Below, piece after piece: positions 21,185 to 30,467 of a DNA stretch of 36,170 bases. This stretch comes from UBA11222 sp049323435. Lineage in GTDB: Bacteria > Pseudomonadota > Alphaproteobacteria > UBA11222. Position 1 is the first letter of the stretch. The number at the start of each line of letters is the position of its first letter. The position numbers and the translations under genes are program-made. The stretch covers positions 1 through 36,170 of the forward strand of contig JBMOMX010000006.1 in assembly GCA_049323435.1 (NCBI GenBank), read 5' to 3'. The notes under the pieces are model-generated. The model ran no database searches and was not told where the DNA came from. It saw only the letters and a program-made list of their open reading frames with translations.

Positions 21185-23902
21185 TCATTTTTCCGTCATT
21201 GTCCACACCCCATCCCAGCCCATAGGCGGGGGGGCCTGAAGAAACGCCGCGCAGCGGTCCAGAAACAGCTTTGACGGTATGTCACCGGGATGAGAAAGCA
21301 ACGCATCCTTGAAATAAGTATGGGCCACGGAAAATTGCTGGGCGCGGTAGTGCTTCATGCCCTGGTTAAAGGCCGCGACGGTTTCATCCATATTGGGAAA
21401 AATGTCCGGCGTATAATGATCCAGCGCCTCATACACGGCGACGGGATTGTCCTTTCCCTTTACCCGGATCAGGTCGATCTCGCGCAGTTTGGCCGGCGCG
21501 CGCAGATCGGCGACCGTAAATTCGCTGATCAGGATCGGCACGCCATATTGCTTGGTGGCCCCTTCCAGGCGCGATGACATATTCACGCAGTCGCCGATGG
21601 CGGTATATTCCAGGCGTTTGGTGGAGCCGATATTGCCAATCACGGCCTCGCCGGTGCCGATGCCAATGCCGATATCCAGCGGCGCGCCGCCAGCTGCTTT
21701 TCTGCGCTGGTTCAGAACGCGCAGCGCCGCCATCATTTCATTGGCCACCGCCACTGCATTATCCGCGTCCTGGTCCGATGTGAATGGCGCGCCGAACAGC
21801 GCCATAATGGCGTCGCCAATATATTTATCCAATATGCCGCGATGCCGGAACACCACCTCCACCATTTCCTCGAAATATTCGTTCAGCAGCGAAACTGTTC
21901 CCGTCGCCCCGAGACTTTCGGACAGGTTGGTAAAGCCGCGTATGTCTGAAAACAGAATGGAGATACGCTGGCTTTTGCCTTCCAGCTGCCCGCCATCGGA
22001 GGCCAGCAATTGATCGGCCACCTCTTTGGACATGAAGCGCGCCATAGTGGCTTTAACGCGCTGCTCATTGGAAATGTCCTCAATGAGCACCAGTGTACCG
22101 ATCACCTGTTTTTCCTGATCGTGCAGCGGGGCCACCTTAAGGTTGATCGAGGCGTCGCGCCCTTCGGCGAAAAGCAGGGGCGTATCCACTGAAATATCCC
22201 GGTTGCCCGTGTCGCGCACCCGTTTGATCGAATCCAGAATCCACTGGTTGCGCGGCGCGAACCATTCCTGAGCCGTATGATTGATCAGTTCAGCTTCGCT
22301 TGTCCGCAGGATGGCCGCCGCCGCCTGGTTTGCAGTGGTAATCACGCCATCCGGGTCGATCGTTAAAATCCCGTTAGAACTGGAAGCGCGGATATTTTCA
22401 TTGTAATTGCTGATGGTCAGAACTTCGTCGAACAGGTTGGCGTTTTCCAGCATGATGGCGATCTGCGAACTGAAGGCCATCAGGCGGGTTTCGTCTTTTG
22501 CGGTAAAACCGCCAGGGCGCTGCTTGTTAAGCACCTGAATGACGGCGATACGTTCGCCGGACTTGTTTGGCACCGCCATGCACAGCAGGTTCTGCGTGCG
22601 ATAGCCGGTGCGTTTATCGACATCCTGGTTAAAGCGCGGATCGGCATAGGGGTCGGAGATATTTGCGGTGATACCTGATATGAAAACATCTCCCGCCACG
22701 CCGCTATTGTCCGGAATTCGGATTTCAGTCGTTTCCAGGCCATCTGCATAGCGCGACCATAATTCCCGGCTTTTCGGGTCATGCAGCAGCAGGGTGGCGC
22801 GGTCGGCATCGAGCAGCTCCGTGGTCGCCCCCATGATGCGCGCGATCAGCAGATCAATATGCAGTTCTCGCGACAGATCGTGGGTCAGCTCCAGCATGGC
22901 GACCTCATCACGCAGGCCGGTGATCATCATATTAAAGCCGCGGAATATTTCGGCATATTCATCAGTCCCGGTGACGGTCAGCTGCACATCCAGCTCGCCC
23001 TTTTCGACGGATTTCATGGCGTCTACCAGCAGTTGGGCTGATCGGGTCACTTCATTGGCGGTCAGAACCGACATCACCAGCGAGCCCAATGACACAATCA
23101 GCACAGCGCTGCCGATCCATATCCAAATGGGTTGCAGGTCCATACTGGTGATGGGCAGGTTAAGCTCCTTCACCAGCAGATTCAGCTTCAGGATGATTGA
23201 TGCGGCAATAAAGATGGTGGGCAGTGTGGATACGAACACCGCCAGATAGCTGAGCTTGTTACGCAACCGGACGGCAAACAGTCTGGCCGAATCCTCAGGC
23301 AGCAGCGCGTCCTCATAGGCGCTTAAACGTTGAATGATGGGGCTCAGTATCCGCGAAAGCGCAAAAAATTCGACAATCGCGTGTGCTGGCGCAGCAAACA
23401 GCAGGATCGTCGCGTTGAAGATTACAATCTGCCAGAGCGCGAAATGGGTATCGAGCAGCCAATTGCCCAGCACCATGGCCGATAGCCCCGTCAAAGCGGC
23501 GCCAAATGCGTGTGGCAGGCTGATGCGCATAAAAGCGAGAAATGGCAGGTTCAGAGCGCAGGACAGTCCACGGGAATGGGTAACGGGATCAGGCATTTTG
23601 CCCTGGTCGAGCAGGCGCAAAAGATCTCCAAGCGGGCGGTAATGCCGCGCGATCAGCCATATATCCAGCATGGTATAAAGCAGAATTCCCGGTGTGCCGA
23701 ATATGGCGATGGCGATCCATTGCTGCGCCGTGAACTCATAGCCCAGCAGGGCCAGCAGCATGGTCACGCCAACACCAGCGGCGCCCCCGGCGATGTAAAT
23801 CCTGAACAGACGCCACAATAGCTGCTGGCTGGATGGAACAGGGAGCTCGCGCGCAGCCTCCTGCCTGTACATCGCAGGCGTAAGTTTGGGATTAATGTTC
23901 AT
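21185..23902 (-). CDS. Membrane class III adenylate cyclase with HAMP, GAF and PAS domains
   Basis: 905 residues. About six membrane helices lie in the first ~285 residues. A HAMP domain (VDAMKSVEKGELDVQLTVTG), a GAF domain (HIDLLIARIMGATTELLDAD to SQIAIMLENANL) and a PAS domain (SSNGILTIDPDGVITTANQA) follow. The class III cyclase domain has both metal-binding Asp residues (ILFSDIRGFTNL; KYIGDAIMALFGAP) and the transition-state residues in CVNMSSRLEGATK; Lys in DKYIGD and Asp in YTAIGDCVN favour ATP over GTP. The end (FNQGMKHYRAQQFSVAHTYF) resembles TPR repeats. It makes cAMP in response to a signal that cannot be read here. gloA lies nine bases upstream. Confidence 0.92.
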   Translation of the reverse strand: MNINPKLTPAMYRQEAARELPVPSSQQLLWRLFRIYIAGGAAGVGVTMLLALLGYEFTAQQWIAIAIFGTPGILLYTMLDIWLIARHYRPLGDLLRLLDQGKMPDPVTHSRGLSCALNLPFLAFMRISLPHAFGAALTGLSAMVLGNWLLDTHFALWQIVIFNATILLFAAPAHAIVEFFALSRILSPIIQRLSAYEDALLPEDSARLFAVRLRNKLSYLAVFVSTLPTIFIAASIILKLNLLVKELNLPITSMDLQPIWIWIGSAVLIVSLGSLVMSVLTANEVTRSAQLLVDAMKSVEKGELDVQLTVTGTDEYAEIFRGFNMMITGLRDEVAMLELTHDLSRELHIDLLIARIMGATTELLDADRATLLLHDPKSRELWSRYADGLETTEIRIPDNSGVAGDVFISGITANISDPYADPRFNQDVDKRTGYRTQNLLCMAVPNKSGERIAVIQVLNKQRPGGFTAKDETRLMAFSSQIAIMLENANLFDEVLTISNYNENIRASSSNGILTIDPDGVITTANQAAAAILRTSEAELINHTAQEWFAPRNQWILDSIKRVRDTGNRDISVDTPLLFAEGRDASINLKVAPLHDQEKQVIGTLVLIEDISNEQRVKATMARFMSKEVADQLLASDGGQLEGKSQRISILFSDIRGFTNLSESLGATGTVSLLNEYFEEMVEVVFRHRGILDKYIGDAIMALFGAPFTSDQDADNAVAVANEMMAALRVLNQRRKAAGGAPLDIGIGIGTGEAVIGNIGSTKRLEYTAIGDCVNMSSRLEGATKQYGVPILISEFTVADLRAPAKLREIDLIRVKGKDNPVAVYEALDHYTPDIFPNMDETVAAFNQGMKHYRAQQFSVAHTYFKDALLSHPGDIPSKLFLDRCAAFLQAPPPMGWDGVWTMTEK

Positions 23903-23911
23903 GCCCCGGCT

Positions 23912-24331
23912 TTACCAGTGCCCGATATTCGGCATCGAGACCCAGGGTTCAACAGGCGGCAAGGCCTTTCCGGCCTGCAACAACTCGATGGATATATTGT
24001 CGGGCGAGCGTACAAACGCCATGCGGCCATCACGCGGCGGCCGGTTGATGGTGACGCCCCCCGCCCGCAGGCGTTCACAGGCGGCATAAATATCCTCCAC
24101 CTCATAGGCCAGATGCCCGAAATTGCGGGCTTCTCCAAATTCTTCCGGATCCCAATTATAGGTGAGTTCGACCTGTGCGCTGTCATCTCCCGGGGCAGCC
24201 AGAAAGACCAGGGTAAAGCGGCCCTCTTTCACCTCAAACCGGCCTTTTTCCTCCAGCCCAAGCATGCCGCAATAGAAATCCAGCGATTTCTGCAAATCAT
24301 TCACCCGGACCATAGTGTGCAGATATTTCAT
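23912..24331 (-). CDS. gloA: Lactoylglutathione lyase (glyoxalase I)
   Basis: 139 residues. The two beta-alpha-beta-beta-beta repeats of the vicinal-oxygen-chelate fold are complete, with metal ligands His5 (YLHTMVRV), Glu55 (AQVELTYNW), His73 (FGHLAYEV) and Glu116 (SIELLQAG). It converts the methylglyoxal-glutathione hemithioacetal to S-lactoylglutathione. It is first in a minus-strand operon with the adenylate cyclase and DUF2125 genes and divergent from the thioesterase pair at 24402. Confidence 0.93.
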   Translation of the reverse strand: MKYLHTMVRVNDLQKSLDFYCGMLGLEEKGRFEVKEGRFTLVFLAAPGDDSAQVELTYNWDPEEFGEARNFGHLAYEVEDIYAACERLRAGGVTINRPPRDGRMAFVRSPDNISIELLQAGKALPPVEPWVSMPNIGHW

Positions 24332-24401
24332 GTTGATCCTCTTCCGTATTGATACATTGACCAGACTGGAATCGCTTTATCGCATACTATAAATAGATCA
24401 A

Positions 24402-24818
24402 ATGAACGAATGTTACCAATCCATGCCGCCGCCGGAATATAGGCTGATGCCATCCGGGCCGTTCAGCGGCCTGACCGGGCCCTGGTATGAGCGTGCAGCA
24501 GCCGGCAGATACACGCTATTGATTACTATATCAGACAGGCATTTGAACCGGCACGGCATGGTGCATGGCGGCATGTTGATGAGCCTAGCCGACAATGCGC
24601 ATGCAGGGGCGGCTGAGCTGCAAACTGGCGGCGTCATGGTCAGCACCGCAGCCTTGCAATGTGATTTTTTGGGCATGGCGGGGTGCGGATGGCTGGAGGC
24701 CGTGGCCTGGGTCAACCGTAAAACCAGTGCGCTGATCTTTACCGGCGCCGAAATCCGGGCAGGCGGCGCACTGATCCTGACCTCTACGGCAATCTGCAAG
24801 ATTGTGGGCGCCAAATGA
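24402..24818 (+). CDS. PaaI-type hotdog thioesterase (first of pair)
   Basis: 138 residues with the hotdog-fold pattern of PaaI thioesterases: HLNRHGMVHGGMLMSLADNA carries the HGG signature, followed by the central helix and the strands around STAALQCDFLGMAGCGWLEA. Members hydrolyse acyl- or aryl-CoA esters in the cytoplasm. The usual catalytic Asp/Glu of the central helix would be in SLADNAHAG. No good ribosome-binding site precedes the ATG. It overlaps the next gene, a second thioesterase of similar length, by four bases (ATGA), and the two may form a heteromer. Confidence 0.87.
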   Translation: MNECYQSMPPPEYRLMPSGPFSGLTGPWYERAAAGRYTLLITISDRHLNRHGMVHGGMLMSLADNAHAGAAELQTGGVMVSTAALQCDFLGMAGCGWLEAVAWVNRKTSALIFTGAEIRAGGALILTSTAICKIVGAK

Positions 24819-25249
24819 GGGAAGCCGCATCTGCATTGGGACTGGGCTACAGGCTGCTGGCGGATCAGGGGGATCCCTATTTGCATTTTATCGGGCCATT
24901 TTATGAACGGCATGAACCTGATGGCGGGTTTTCCTACGCCTGTGAGGTGCGTCCGGCCCATGCCAATATGGCGGGAAATGCCCATGGCGGCATGCTGATG
25001 AGTTTTGTGGACATGGTCATGGCGCAGCCAGCCTATATGGCCCAGGGCAATGACCAGGTTACAGCGGTTTCCACTGCCGCTTCATTCATTGCGCCGGTGC
25101 GCATTGGCGATCTGGTCGAATGCCGCCCGGACGTGCTTCGCAAAGCGGGTGATGTGCTGTTTGTGGCAGGCGCCTTCAGGGTCGGTGATACATGTGTGCT
25201 GTCCGCCCAAAGTCTATGGAAATTAGCACCCGGGATGGCGTCACGCTAA
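24815..25249 (+). CDS. PaaI-type hotdog thioesterase (second of pair)
   Basis: 144 residues with the same fold as its neighbour: RPAHANMAGNAHGGMLMSFV holds the HGG motif, VDMVMAQ the central helix, and TAVSTAASFIAPVRIGDLVE the following strands. Sequence identity with the upstream copy appears limited outside the motif, so the duplication is old. Overlapping start and stop indicate coupled translation. The stop is followed by a nucleotide-sugar gene 34 bases on, and no link in function between them is evident. Confidence 0.87.
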   Translation: MREAASALGLGYRLLADQGDPYLHFIGPFYERHEPDGGFSYACEVRPAHANMAGNAHGGMLMSFVDMVMAQPAYMAQGNDQVTAVSTAASFIAPVRIGDLVECRPDVLRKAGDVLFVAGAFRVGDTCVLSAQSLWKLAPGMASR

Positions 25250-25283
25250 AATATGCAGATATAGTCTGAAAAAGGGCGGAACA

Positions 25284-26057
25284 GTGAAAACAGTCATATT
25301 GGCCGGAGGGTTTGGCACCCGCATATCGGAAGAATCGCATTTGCGTCCGAAGCCGATGATCGAAGTCGGCGGCAAGCCGATAATATGGCACATCATGAAG
25401 CTGTACAGCCATTACGGGCTGAATGATTTTGTGATTTGCGCGGGTTATCGCAGCTATATGATCAAGGAATATTTTGCCAATTATGTGCTGCACGCCTCAG
25501 ACGTGACCATAGATGTCGCGGCCAACAGCATCCTCTATCACAAGGGTGACGCTGAACCCTGGCGCATCACGATCGTGGACACGGGCGACAGCACCCAGAC
25601 AGGTGGAAGAATAAAACGCATCGCGCATCATCTTGATCCGGGCAAGGCCTTCTGCATGACCTATGGCGATGGCCTGGCCGATATTGATATTGCCGCGCTG
25701 ATTGCGTTTCACGCCAGAATGCGTTTACAGGCGACGGTGACTGCCGTGCATCCGCCGGGCCGCTTTGGCTCCATTGACCTTGCGGGCGGAAAGGCAACCC
25801 GTTTCAGCGAAAAGCCGCCGGGCGATGGCGGCATGATCAATGGCGGCTTTTTTGTGCTTGAACCGGGCGTGCTCGACCGCATCACGGATGATTCCACCTT
25901 CTGGGAAAAAGCCCCGATGGAAAGCCTGGCGCAGGATGGGCAGCTGGCGGCCTATGAACATAACGGGTTCTGGCAGCCCATGGATACGCTGCGCGACCGG
26001 CAATTGCTTGAACGTCTGTGGGCGGAAGGTAATCCGCCATGGAAAGTCTGGCCATGA
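25284..26057 (+). CDS. rfbF: Glucose-1-phosphate cytidylyltransferase
   Basis: 257 residues from a GTG start preceded by GGGCGGA. The nucleotidyltransferase signature VILAGGFGTRISEESHLRPK followed by PMIEVGGKPIIWHIMK is characteristic of RfbF, and MTYGDGLADIDI and NGGFFVLEPGVLDRI are the usual later motifs. It makes CDP-glucose from CTP and glucose-1-phosphate, the first step to CDP-linked 3,6-dideoxy or branched sugars of surface polysaccharides. It is coupled by ATGA overlap to a sugar C-methyltransferase, followed by a 3,5-epimerase. The expected next enzyme, CDP-glucose 4,6-dehydratase (RfbG), is not in the window. Confidence 0.93.
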   Translation: MKTVILAGGFGTRISEESHLRPKPMIEVGGKPIIWHIMKLYSHYGLNDFVICAGYRSYMIKEYFANYVLHASDVTIDVAANSILYHKGDAEPWRITIVDTGDSTQTGGRIKRIAHHLDPGKAFCMTYGDGLADIDIAALIAFHARMRLQATVTAVHPPGRFGSIDLAGGKATRFSEKPPGDGGMINGGFFVLEPGVLDRITDDSTFWEKAPMESLAQDGQLAAYEHNGFWQPMDTLRDRQLLERLWAEGNPPWKVWP

Positions 26058-27304
26058 GCCGCGCCATGCCGGGAGAGGCATTGGCCTGCAGGTTTTGCAA
26101 TGCGCCCTTGCGCCAGAGTTTTATTGATCTGGGCAGTATGGCGCTGGCTAATTCCTATGTTGCCCCGGACAGGCTTGGGACGCCCGATAAGGTTTATCCG
26201 CTGCATGCCCGTGTGTGCGGCGCATGTTTTCTGGTGCAGGTGGAAAGCGCCGTTCCAGCGGAAGAAATTTTCAGCGACTATGCCTATTTTTCATCCTATG
26301 CCGCCAGTTGGGTTGAACATGCGCGGCGTTATGCGGCGGCGATGATTGAACGTTTCGCCTTGAACGCCCGCAGCAAAGTGGTCGAAATCGCCAGTAATGA
26401 CGGCTATCTGCTGCGGCATTTTGTAGCGGCTAACATTCCAGTGCTGGGAGTTGAACCGGCAGCCAATGTGGCCAGGGCAGCGCAGGAATTGGGGGTTGCA
26501 ACCGAGATTGCGTTTTTTGGGGCGGCTACTGCCGCGCGGCTGAAGGCGCTTGGGCATGGCGCCGATCTGATGGTGGCGAATAATGTGCTGGCCCATGTGC
26601 CGGACATAAATGATTTTGTTGCGGGTTTTACGCTGCTGCTGAAACCCGGAGGCGTATGGACGATTGAATTTCCCCATCTATTGAACCTCATTCAGCAAAC
26701 CCAGTTCGACACCATCTATCATGAGCATTATTCCTATCTGTCATTGGGAACGGTGGAGCGTATTCTGACGGCGCACCGGCTGCGCGCATTTGATGTGGAG
26801 GTGCTGCCCACCCATGGCGGCAGTCTGCGGGTCTATGCCTGCCACGCCGAGGCGGAATATGAAACCGGTGAAAATCTGATGGAGATGCGCGCGTGCGAGC
26901 AGGATGCGGGCATGGATGATCTGCAAACCTATCGCGGCTTTGATGCGCGCGCCGTAAAAGTGAAACTGGCGCTGCTGGATTTTCTGAACCAGGCAAAACG
27001 CCAGGGTAAAAAAGTTGCGGCCTATGGCGCCGCAGCCAAGGGAAATACGCTGTTGAATTATTGCGGCGTCACCGCAGACCAGATTGAATTTGTGGTGGAC
27101 AGTAATCCGCATAAACAGGGCCGCTATCTGCCTGGCAGCCGCATTCCCATTCATGCGCCGGATGCAATCTTTGCGGCGAAGCCGGATTATGTGCTGATTC
27201 TGCCGTGGAATCTGGCGGATGAAATCTGTCAGAATATGGCCGGGATCAAGGCGTGGGGCGGGAAATTCGCGCTGCCCATCCCGATATTGCGGATTTTGGA
27301 TTAG
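26054..27304 (+). CDS. NDP-hexose C-methyltransferase
   Basis: 416 residues from the ATG at 26054, chosen for the ATGA overlap with rfbF. The N-terminal zinc-binding part has CRFCNAPL and RVCGACFLVQVE; the SAM-binding motif I is VVEIASNDGYLLRHFV; the catalytic region includes FDTIYHEHYSYLSL; the C-terminal domain has KKVAAYGAAAKGNTLLNYCG. This is the TylC3/TcaB9-like family that adds a methyl to C-3 of 4-keto-6-deoxy sugars. With rfbF and an epimerase it suggests a branched deoxysugar such as a yersiniose- or mycarose-type residue; the exact product is inference. Confidence 0.9.
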   Translation: MSRAMPGEALACRFCNAPLRQSFIDLGSMALANSYVAPDRLGTPDKVYPLHARVCGACFLVQVESAVPAEEIFSDYAYFSSYAASWVEHARRYAAAMIERFALNARSKVVEIASNDGYLLRHFVAANIPVLGVEPAANVARAAQELGVATEIAFFGAATAARLKALGHGADLMVANNVLAHVPDINDFVAGFTLLLKPGGVWTIEFPHLLNLIQQTQFDTIYHEHYSYLSLGTVERILTAHRLRAFDVEVLPTHGGSLRVYACHAEAEYETGENLMEMRACEQDAGMDDLQTYRGFDARAVKVKLALLDFLNQAKRQGKKVAAYGAAAKGNTLLNYCGVTADQIEFVVDSNPHKQGRYLPGSRIPIHAPDAIFAAKPDYVLILPWNLADEICQNMAGIKAWGGKFALPIPILRILD

Positions 27305-27308
27305 GGAT

Positions 27309-27839
27309 ATGCGCGCTATTTCCACTCCCATTGCAGGTGTGAGCATTATCGAAAGCGAATGGCAGCGTGATGAACGCGGCGGCTTTATGCGCAGCTTCTG
27401 CGAGCGTGAACTGGCTGCGGGCGGCATCGCCTTTCAAACCGTGCAAACCAGTCTGTCGCATAACCGGTTGCGCGGCACCTTGCGTGGGATGCACTATCAG
27501 GACATGCGCGCGCCCGAACCGAAAATCGTGCGCTGCATTCGTGGCGCGGTCTATGACGTGGCGCTGGATATGCGCCCGGCTTCGCCTTGTTTCGGAAAAT
27601 GGGAAGCGGTTGAGCTAAGCGCGCAGAACGCCCGCGCGCTGTTCATTGATGCAGGCATCGCCCACGGCTATATCACACTGAGCGATGACACCGAACTTCT
27701 TTACCATATGGCCGGGTTTTTTGAACCGGATCTGGCGCGTGTGGTGCGCTGGAACGATCCGGCCTTCGCCATTCAATGGCCAATGCCGCCCGCGGTAATT
27801 TCACCCCGGGATGCGAATGCGCCGGATTTTGTTTCATAG
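27309..27839 (+). CDS. dTDP-4-dehydrorhamnose 3,5-epimerase-like protein
   Basis: 176 residues from the ATG at 27309, with AGGG just upstream and four bases after the methyltransferase stop. The cupin-type RmlC family motifs are present: RGGFMRSFCERELAAGG, SHNRLRGTLRGMHYQ with the catalytic-base His, VYDVALDMR, and DAGIAHGYITLSDDTELLYH with the Tyr acid region. It epimerises C-3 and/or C-5 of a 4-keto-6-deoxy nucleotide sugar. Because it follows rfbF and a C-methyltransferase, its real substrate is probably the CDP-linked branched sugar rather than dTDP-rhamnose. It closes the operon. Confidence 0.9.
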   Translation: MRAISTPIAGVSIIESEWQRDERGGFMRSFCERELAAGGIAFQTVQTSLSHNRLRGTLRGMHYQDMRAPEPKIVRCIRGAVYDVALDMRPASPCFGKWEAVELSAQNARALFIDAGIAHGYITLSDDTELLYHMAGFFEPDLARVVRWNDPAFAIQWPMPPAVISPRDANAPDFVS

Positions 27840-27899
27840 CCCCATATCTTTACGCGACACATAAACCGGCATTGCCGCAGCGGAGCAGGTTTTCCGCCA

Positions 27900-30371
27900 T
27901 TAAACAAACACTCCGGCTTTCTGCATGCGGGTGATCTCTTCCTCCGGATATTTGAGGAACTCCTTCATCACATAGAGCGTGTCCTCGCCCAGCACCGGCG
28001 CCGCCTTGGAGGCCTTGACAGGCGTATCCGAAAACAAGGTCGGGTAGCCGTCATAGAGCATGTCGCCCATGAAACCATGTTTCAGGGTGACGAAATAGCC
28101 GCGATGGATAAGCTGCGGGTCTTCGTACAGATCGCTGCCGCGCATCACCACGGCGGCCGGCACGCCTGCCGCGCGCAATTGCGTCACAAAGGCAAAGGGC
28201 GGTTTGCCGGCGCAAAAATCGCGCATTGCGGCTTCAATTTTATCGCGGGCGGCAAGACGTTCTTTTACATTGTCGTAGCGCGCATCGGCAAATTGCGTAA
28301 ACCCGGCAAAGCGGCACAGCGCGCGCCACTGTGCACTATCCGAAACCGAGATCGCAATATAGCGTTCAATGCCCGCAGTCTGATAGACGCCGTGCGGACA
28401 TTGTGACAGGCTGTCCAGGCCGGGGGCCGGGGCTGTGACGCCGTTAACGGCGGCGTCAAGCATCAGCGGTTCGATGAACTGAATGCCTGCTTCAACCTGG
28501 GAAATATCGACATACTGGCCTTTGCCGCTTTTGCTGCGTTCATAAATGGCCGACGCCAGCGCCAGCACGCCAAAACGCGGCGTGATAAAGTCCGTATACG
28601 CCCCATAAGGGCCGGCGGGCGGCCGGTCCGGCCAGCCGGTAATGCCATGCAGCCCGGCCAATGCCGCGCCCTGATTGCCAAAGCCGCCAAAATGCCGGCG
28701 CGGGCCGGTCTGGCCATACAGGCAGGTGCTCAGCATGATCATGTCCGGGCGGTCTTTGCTGACGCTTTCCCAGTCCAGGCCAAAGCGGCCAATAGTGCCG
28801 GGGGTAAAGCTTTCCAGCATCACATCCGCCCAGCCAACCATTTTTTTAGCGACGGCGCGGCCATCCTCGCTGGACATGTCCAGCGCCATACCAAGTTTTG
28901 AGGTGTTGAAATTACCCATGAACTGGCTGGAATTAAAATTGAATGTGCGATTGAAATAGGGTGCCGCCATGCGCAGCACATCCGGCCGCTTGGAGGTTTC
29001 AATGCGCACAACAGTGGCGCCATTATCGGCCAGCGCCTTGGAGATAATCGGGCCCACGCCCACCCAGGCAAAATCGGCAACCTTGATGCCGGCAAAGGGT
29101 TTGCCGCGCGGGCTGGCTGGAACTTTGGGCGCGGCGGGCTGGCGCGCGGGGCTGTTCAGCAGCGCCTGCGCTTCGCCCAGCTTCGGGGCCGGACTATGCG
29201 TGCCGGTCTTGCTGCGCGACAGCCTGATGCAGGGCTTTGGATAGGTTTTACCGTCAATTTTCTCCCACAGGCCGCGGGATTCCAGCTGATCATCGTTCAG
29301 CAGTTCTGATGTCGTATAAACCGGCACATTCAACAGCCCATGCTTGAGGGCGCGCTCAAAAATATCCGCTTTTGTCCGTGTACTGAGGAATTTCAGGCCG
29401 GTCTGCGTGCCGGCATTCACCTGCTCCATGGTGATCCTGCCTTCTTTGCATTCCTGCGGCCATTTGTTCCAGTCTATGTCCGGCAAACCCGGCAGCGGCC
29501 CTTCAACTTCAATGCACCAGTTGACGACTTCGCCCAGTGCGCGCGCGGTCGGGCCGACAGCGCCCATAAGATTGGTGACATAGCCGTCCGCAACCTCGAC
29601 CAGCCCCGGCGCATCCAGGCCGGGCGTGACCTGCGGTTTGGGCAGATTGCGTTCCATGCCATAGCCTGGAATATCGCGTTTTTCCGCGGTCGGGAAACTT
29701 TGCGCATTCATCAGCGTCAGCATCATGGCGGTCTGCATCGATACATCCAGATGCTGTCCAAGGCCCGAATGCTGGCGTTCATTCAGCGCGACCACGGCAT
29801 CTACTGCGGCGACCAGGCCGGCATGAAAAGCCGCCTGGGGAAAGCCCACCGGCAGCGGTGGACGGTCGCCATCGCCCTGAAGATTGACTAGGCCGCAGGC
29901 AGCCTCAATGGTCAGATCGGTAGCCGGGTCCATCGCGAATGGCCCGGTCTGGCCAAAGGGCGTGATCGACACATATACCAGTGCGGGGTTCAGCGCCTTC
30001 AGGCGCGCATAATCCAGGCCAAGCGATTGCATATGGCCGGGATCATAGGATTCAATCAGCACGTCGGCGCCAGCGATCAGTTGCTTTAACTGTTCAATCT
30101 CTGCCGGTTTGGCCAGATCAACCACAATGCTGCGTTTGCCGCGTCCCAAGGCCGCCCAATATAGCGAGCCGTCAGGGTCGCCTTCACGGTTTTTTTCAAA
30201 TGGCGGCTGAAAGCGGGCGGCAGCACCTTCGGGCGGCTCGATCTTGAGCACCTCGGCGCCCATATCGGCCAGAGATCTGCCGGCCATTTCACCGCGCAGC
30301 GTCGACATATCAATCACCCGGACACCCGCAAGCGCGCCTGCCTGTTCTCCACTCATACTATGTCTCCCCAT
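27900..30371 (-). CDS. Two-domain family III CoA-transferase (CaiB/BaiF)
   Basis: 823 residues, about twice the ~400 usual for the family. Two complete CaiB-type domains are joined near residue 400 by a Pro/Ala-rich linker (PARQPAAPKVPASPRGKP). Domain 1 begins LAGVRVIDMSTLRGEMAGRS and has the catalytic-Asp region GQHLDVSMQTA; domain 2 begins FAGIKVADFAWVGVGPIISK and has GQYVDISQVEAG. Both candidate active-site Asp residues are kept. Such enzymes move CoA between carboxylic acids; the substrate is not evident. The start at 30371 or 30356 cannot be decided. It stands alone in orientation with the acyltransferase gene upstream. Confidence 0.88.
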   Translation of the reverse strand: MGRHSMSGEQAGALAGVRVIDMSTLRGEMAGRSLADMGAEVLKIEPPEGAAARFQPPFEKNREGDPDGSLYWAALGRGKRSIVVDLAKPAEIEQLKQLIAGADVLIESYDPGHMQSLGLDYARLKALNPALVYVSITPFGQTGPFAMDPATDLTIEAACGLVNLQGDGDRPPLPVGFPQAAFHAGLVAAVDAVVALNERQHSGLGQHLDVSMQTAMMLTLMNAQSFPTAEKRDIPGYGMERNLPKPQVTPGLDAPGLVEVADGYVTNLMGAVGPTARALGEVVNWCIEVEGPLPGLPDIDWNKWPQECKEGRITMEQVNAGTQTGLKFLSTRTKADIFERALKHGLLNVPVYTTSELLNDDQLESRGLWEKIDGKTYPKPCIRLSRSKTGTHSPAPKLGEAQALLNSPARQPAAPKVPASPRGKPFAGIKVADFAWVGVGPIISKALADNGATVVRIETSKRPDVLRMAAPYFNRTFNFNSSQFMGNFNTSKLGMALDMSSEDGRAVAKKMVGWADVMLESFTPGTIGRFGLDWESVSKDRPDMIMLSTCLYGQTGPRRHFGGFGNQGAALAGLHGITGWPDRPPAGPYGAYTDFITPRFGVLALASAIYERSKSGKGQYVDISQVEAGIQFIEPLMLDAAVNGVTAPAPGLDSLSQCPHGVYQTAGIERYIAISVSDSAQWRALCRFAGFTQFADARYDNVKERLAARDKIEAAMRDFCAGKPPFAFVTQLRAAGVPAAVVMRGSDLYEDPQLIHRGYFVTLKHGFMGDMLYDGYPTLFSDTPVKASKAAPVLGEDTLYVMKEFLKYPEEEITRMQKAGVFV

Positions 30372-30467
30372 TCATTATATATCGCAGTTCTGCATGCGAT
30401 ATTTTGTTATCTGAATTTCAGCCATACTAATATGATAGCGGTGCTTTAGGCAAATGCCGGCCCCGTA

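Noticed and set aside
24332..24401. Promoter between gloA and the thioesterases (TTGACC near 24357)
   Set aside because: A TTGACC is present but no -10 lies at 16-18 bases; the AT-rich TACTATAAAT is too far away for a confident call.
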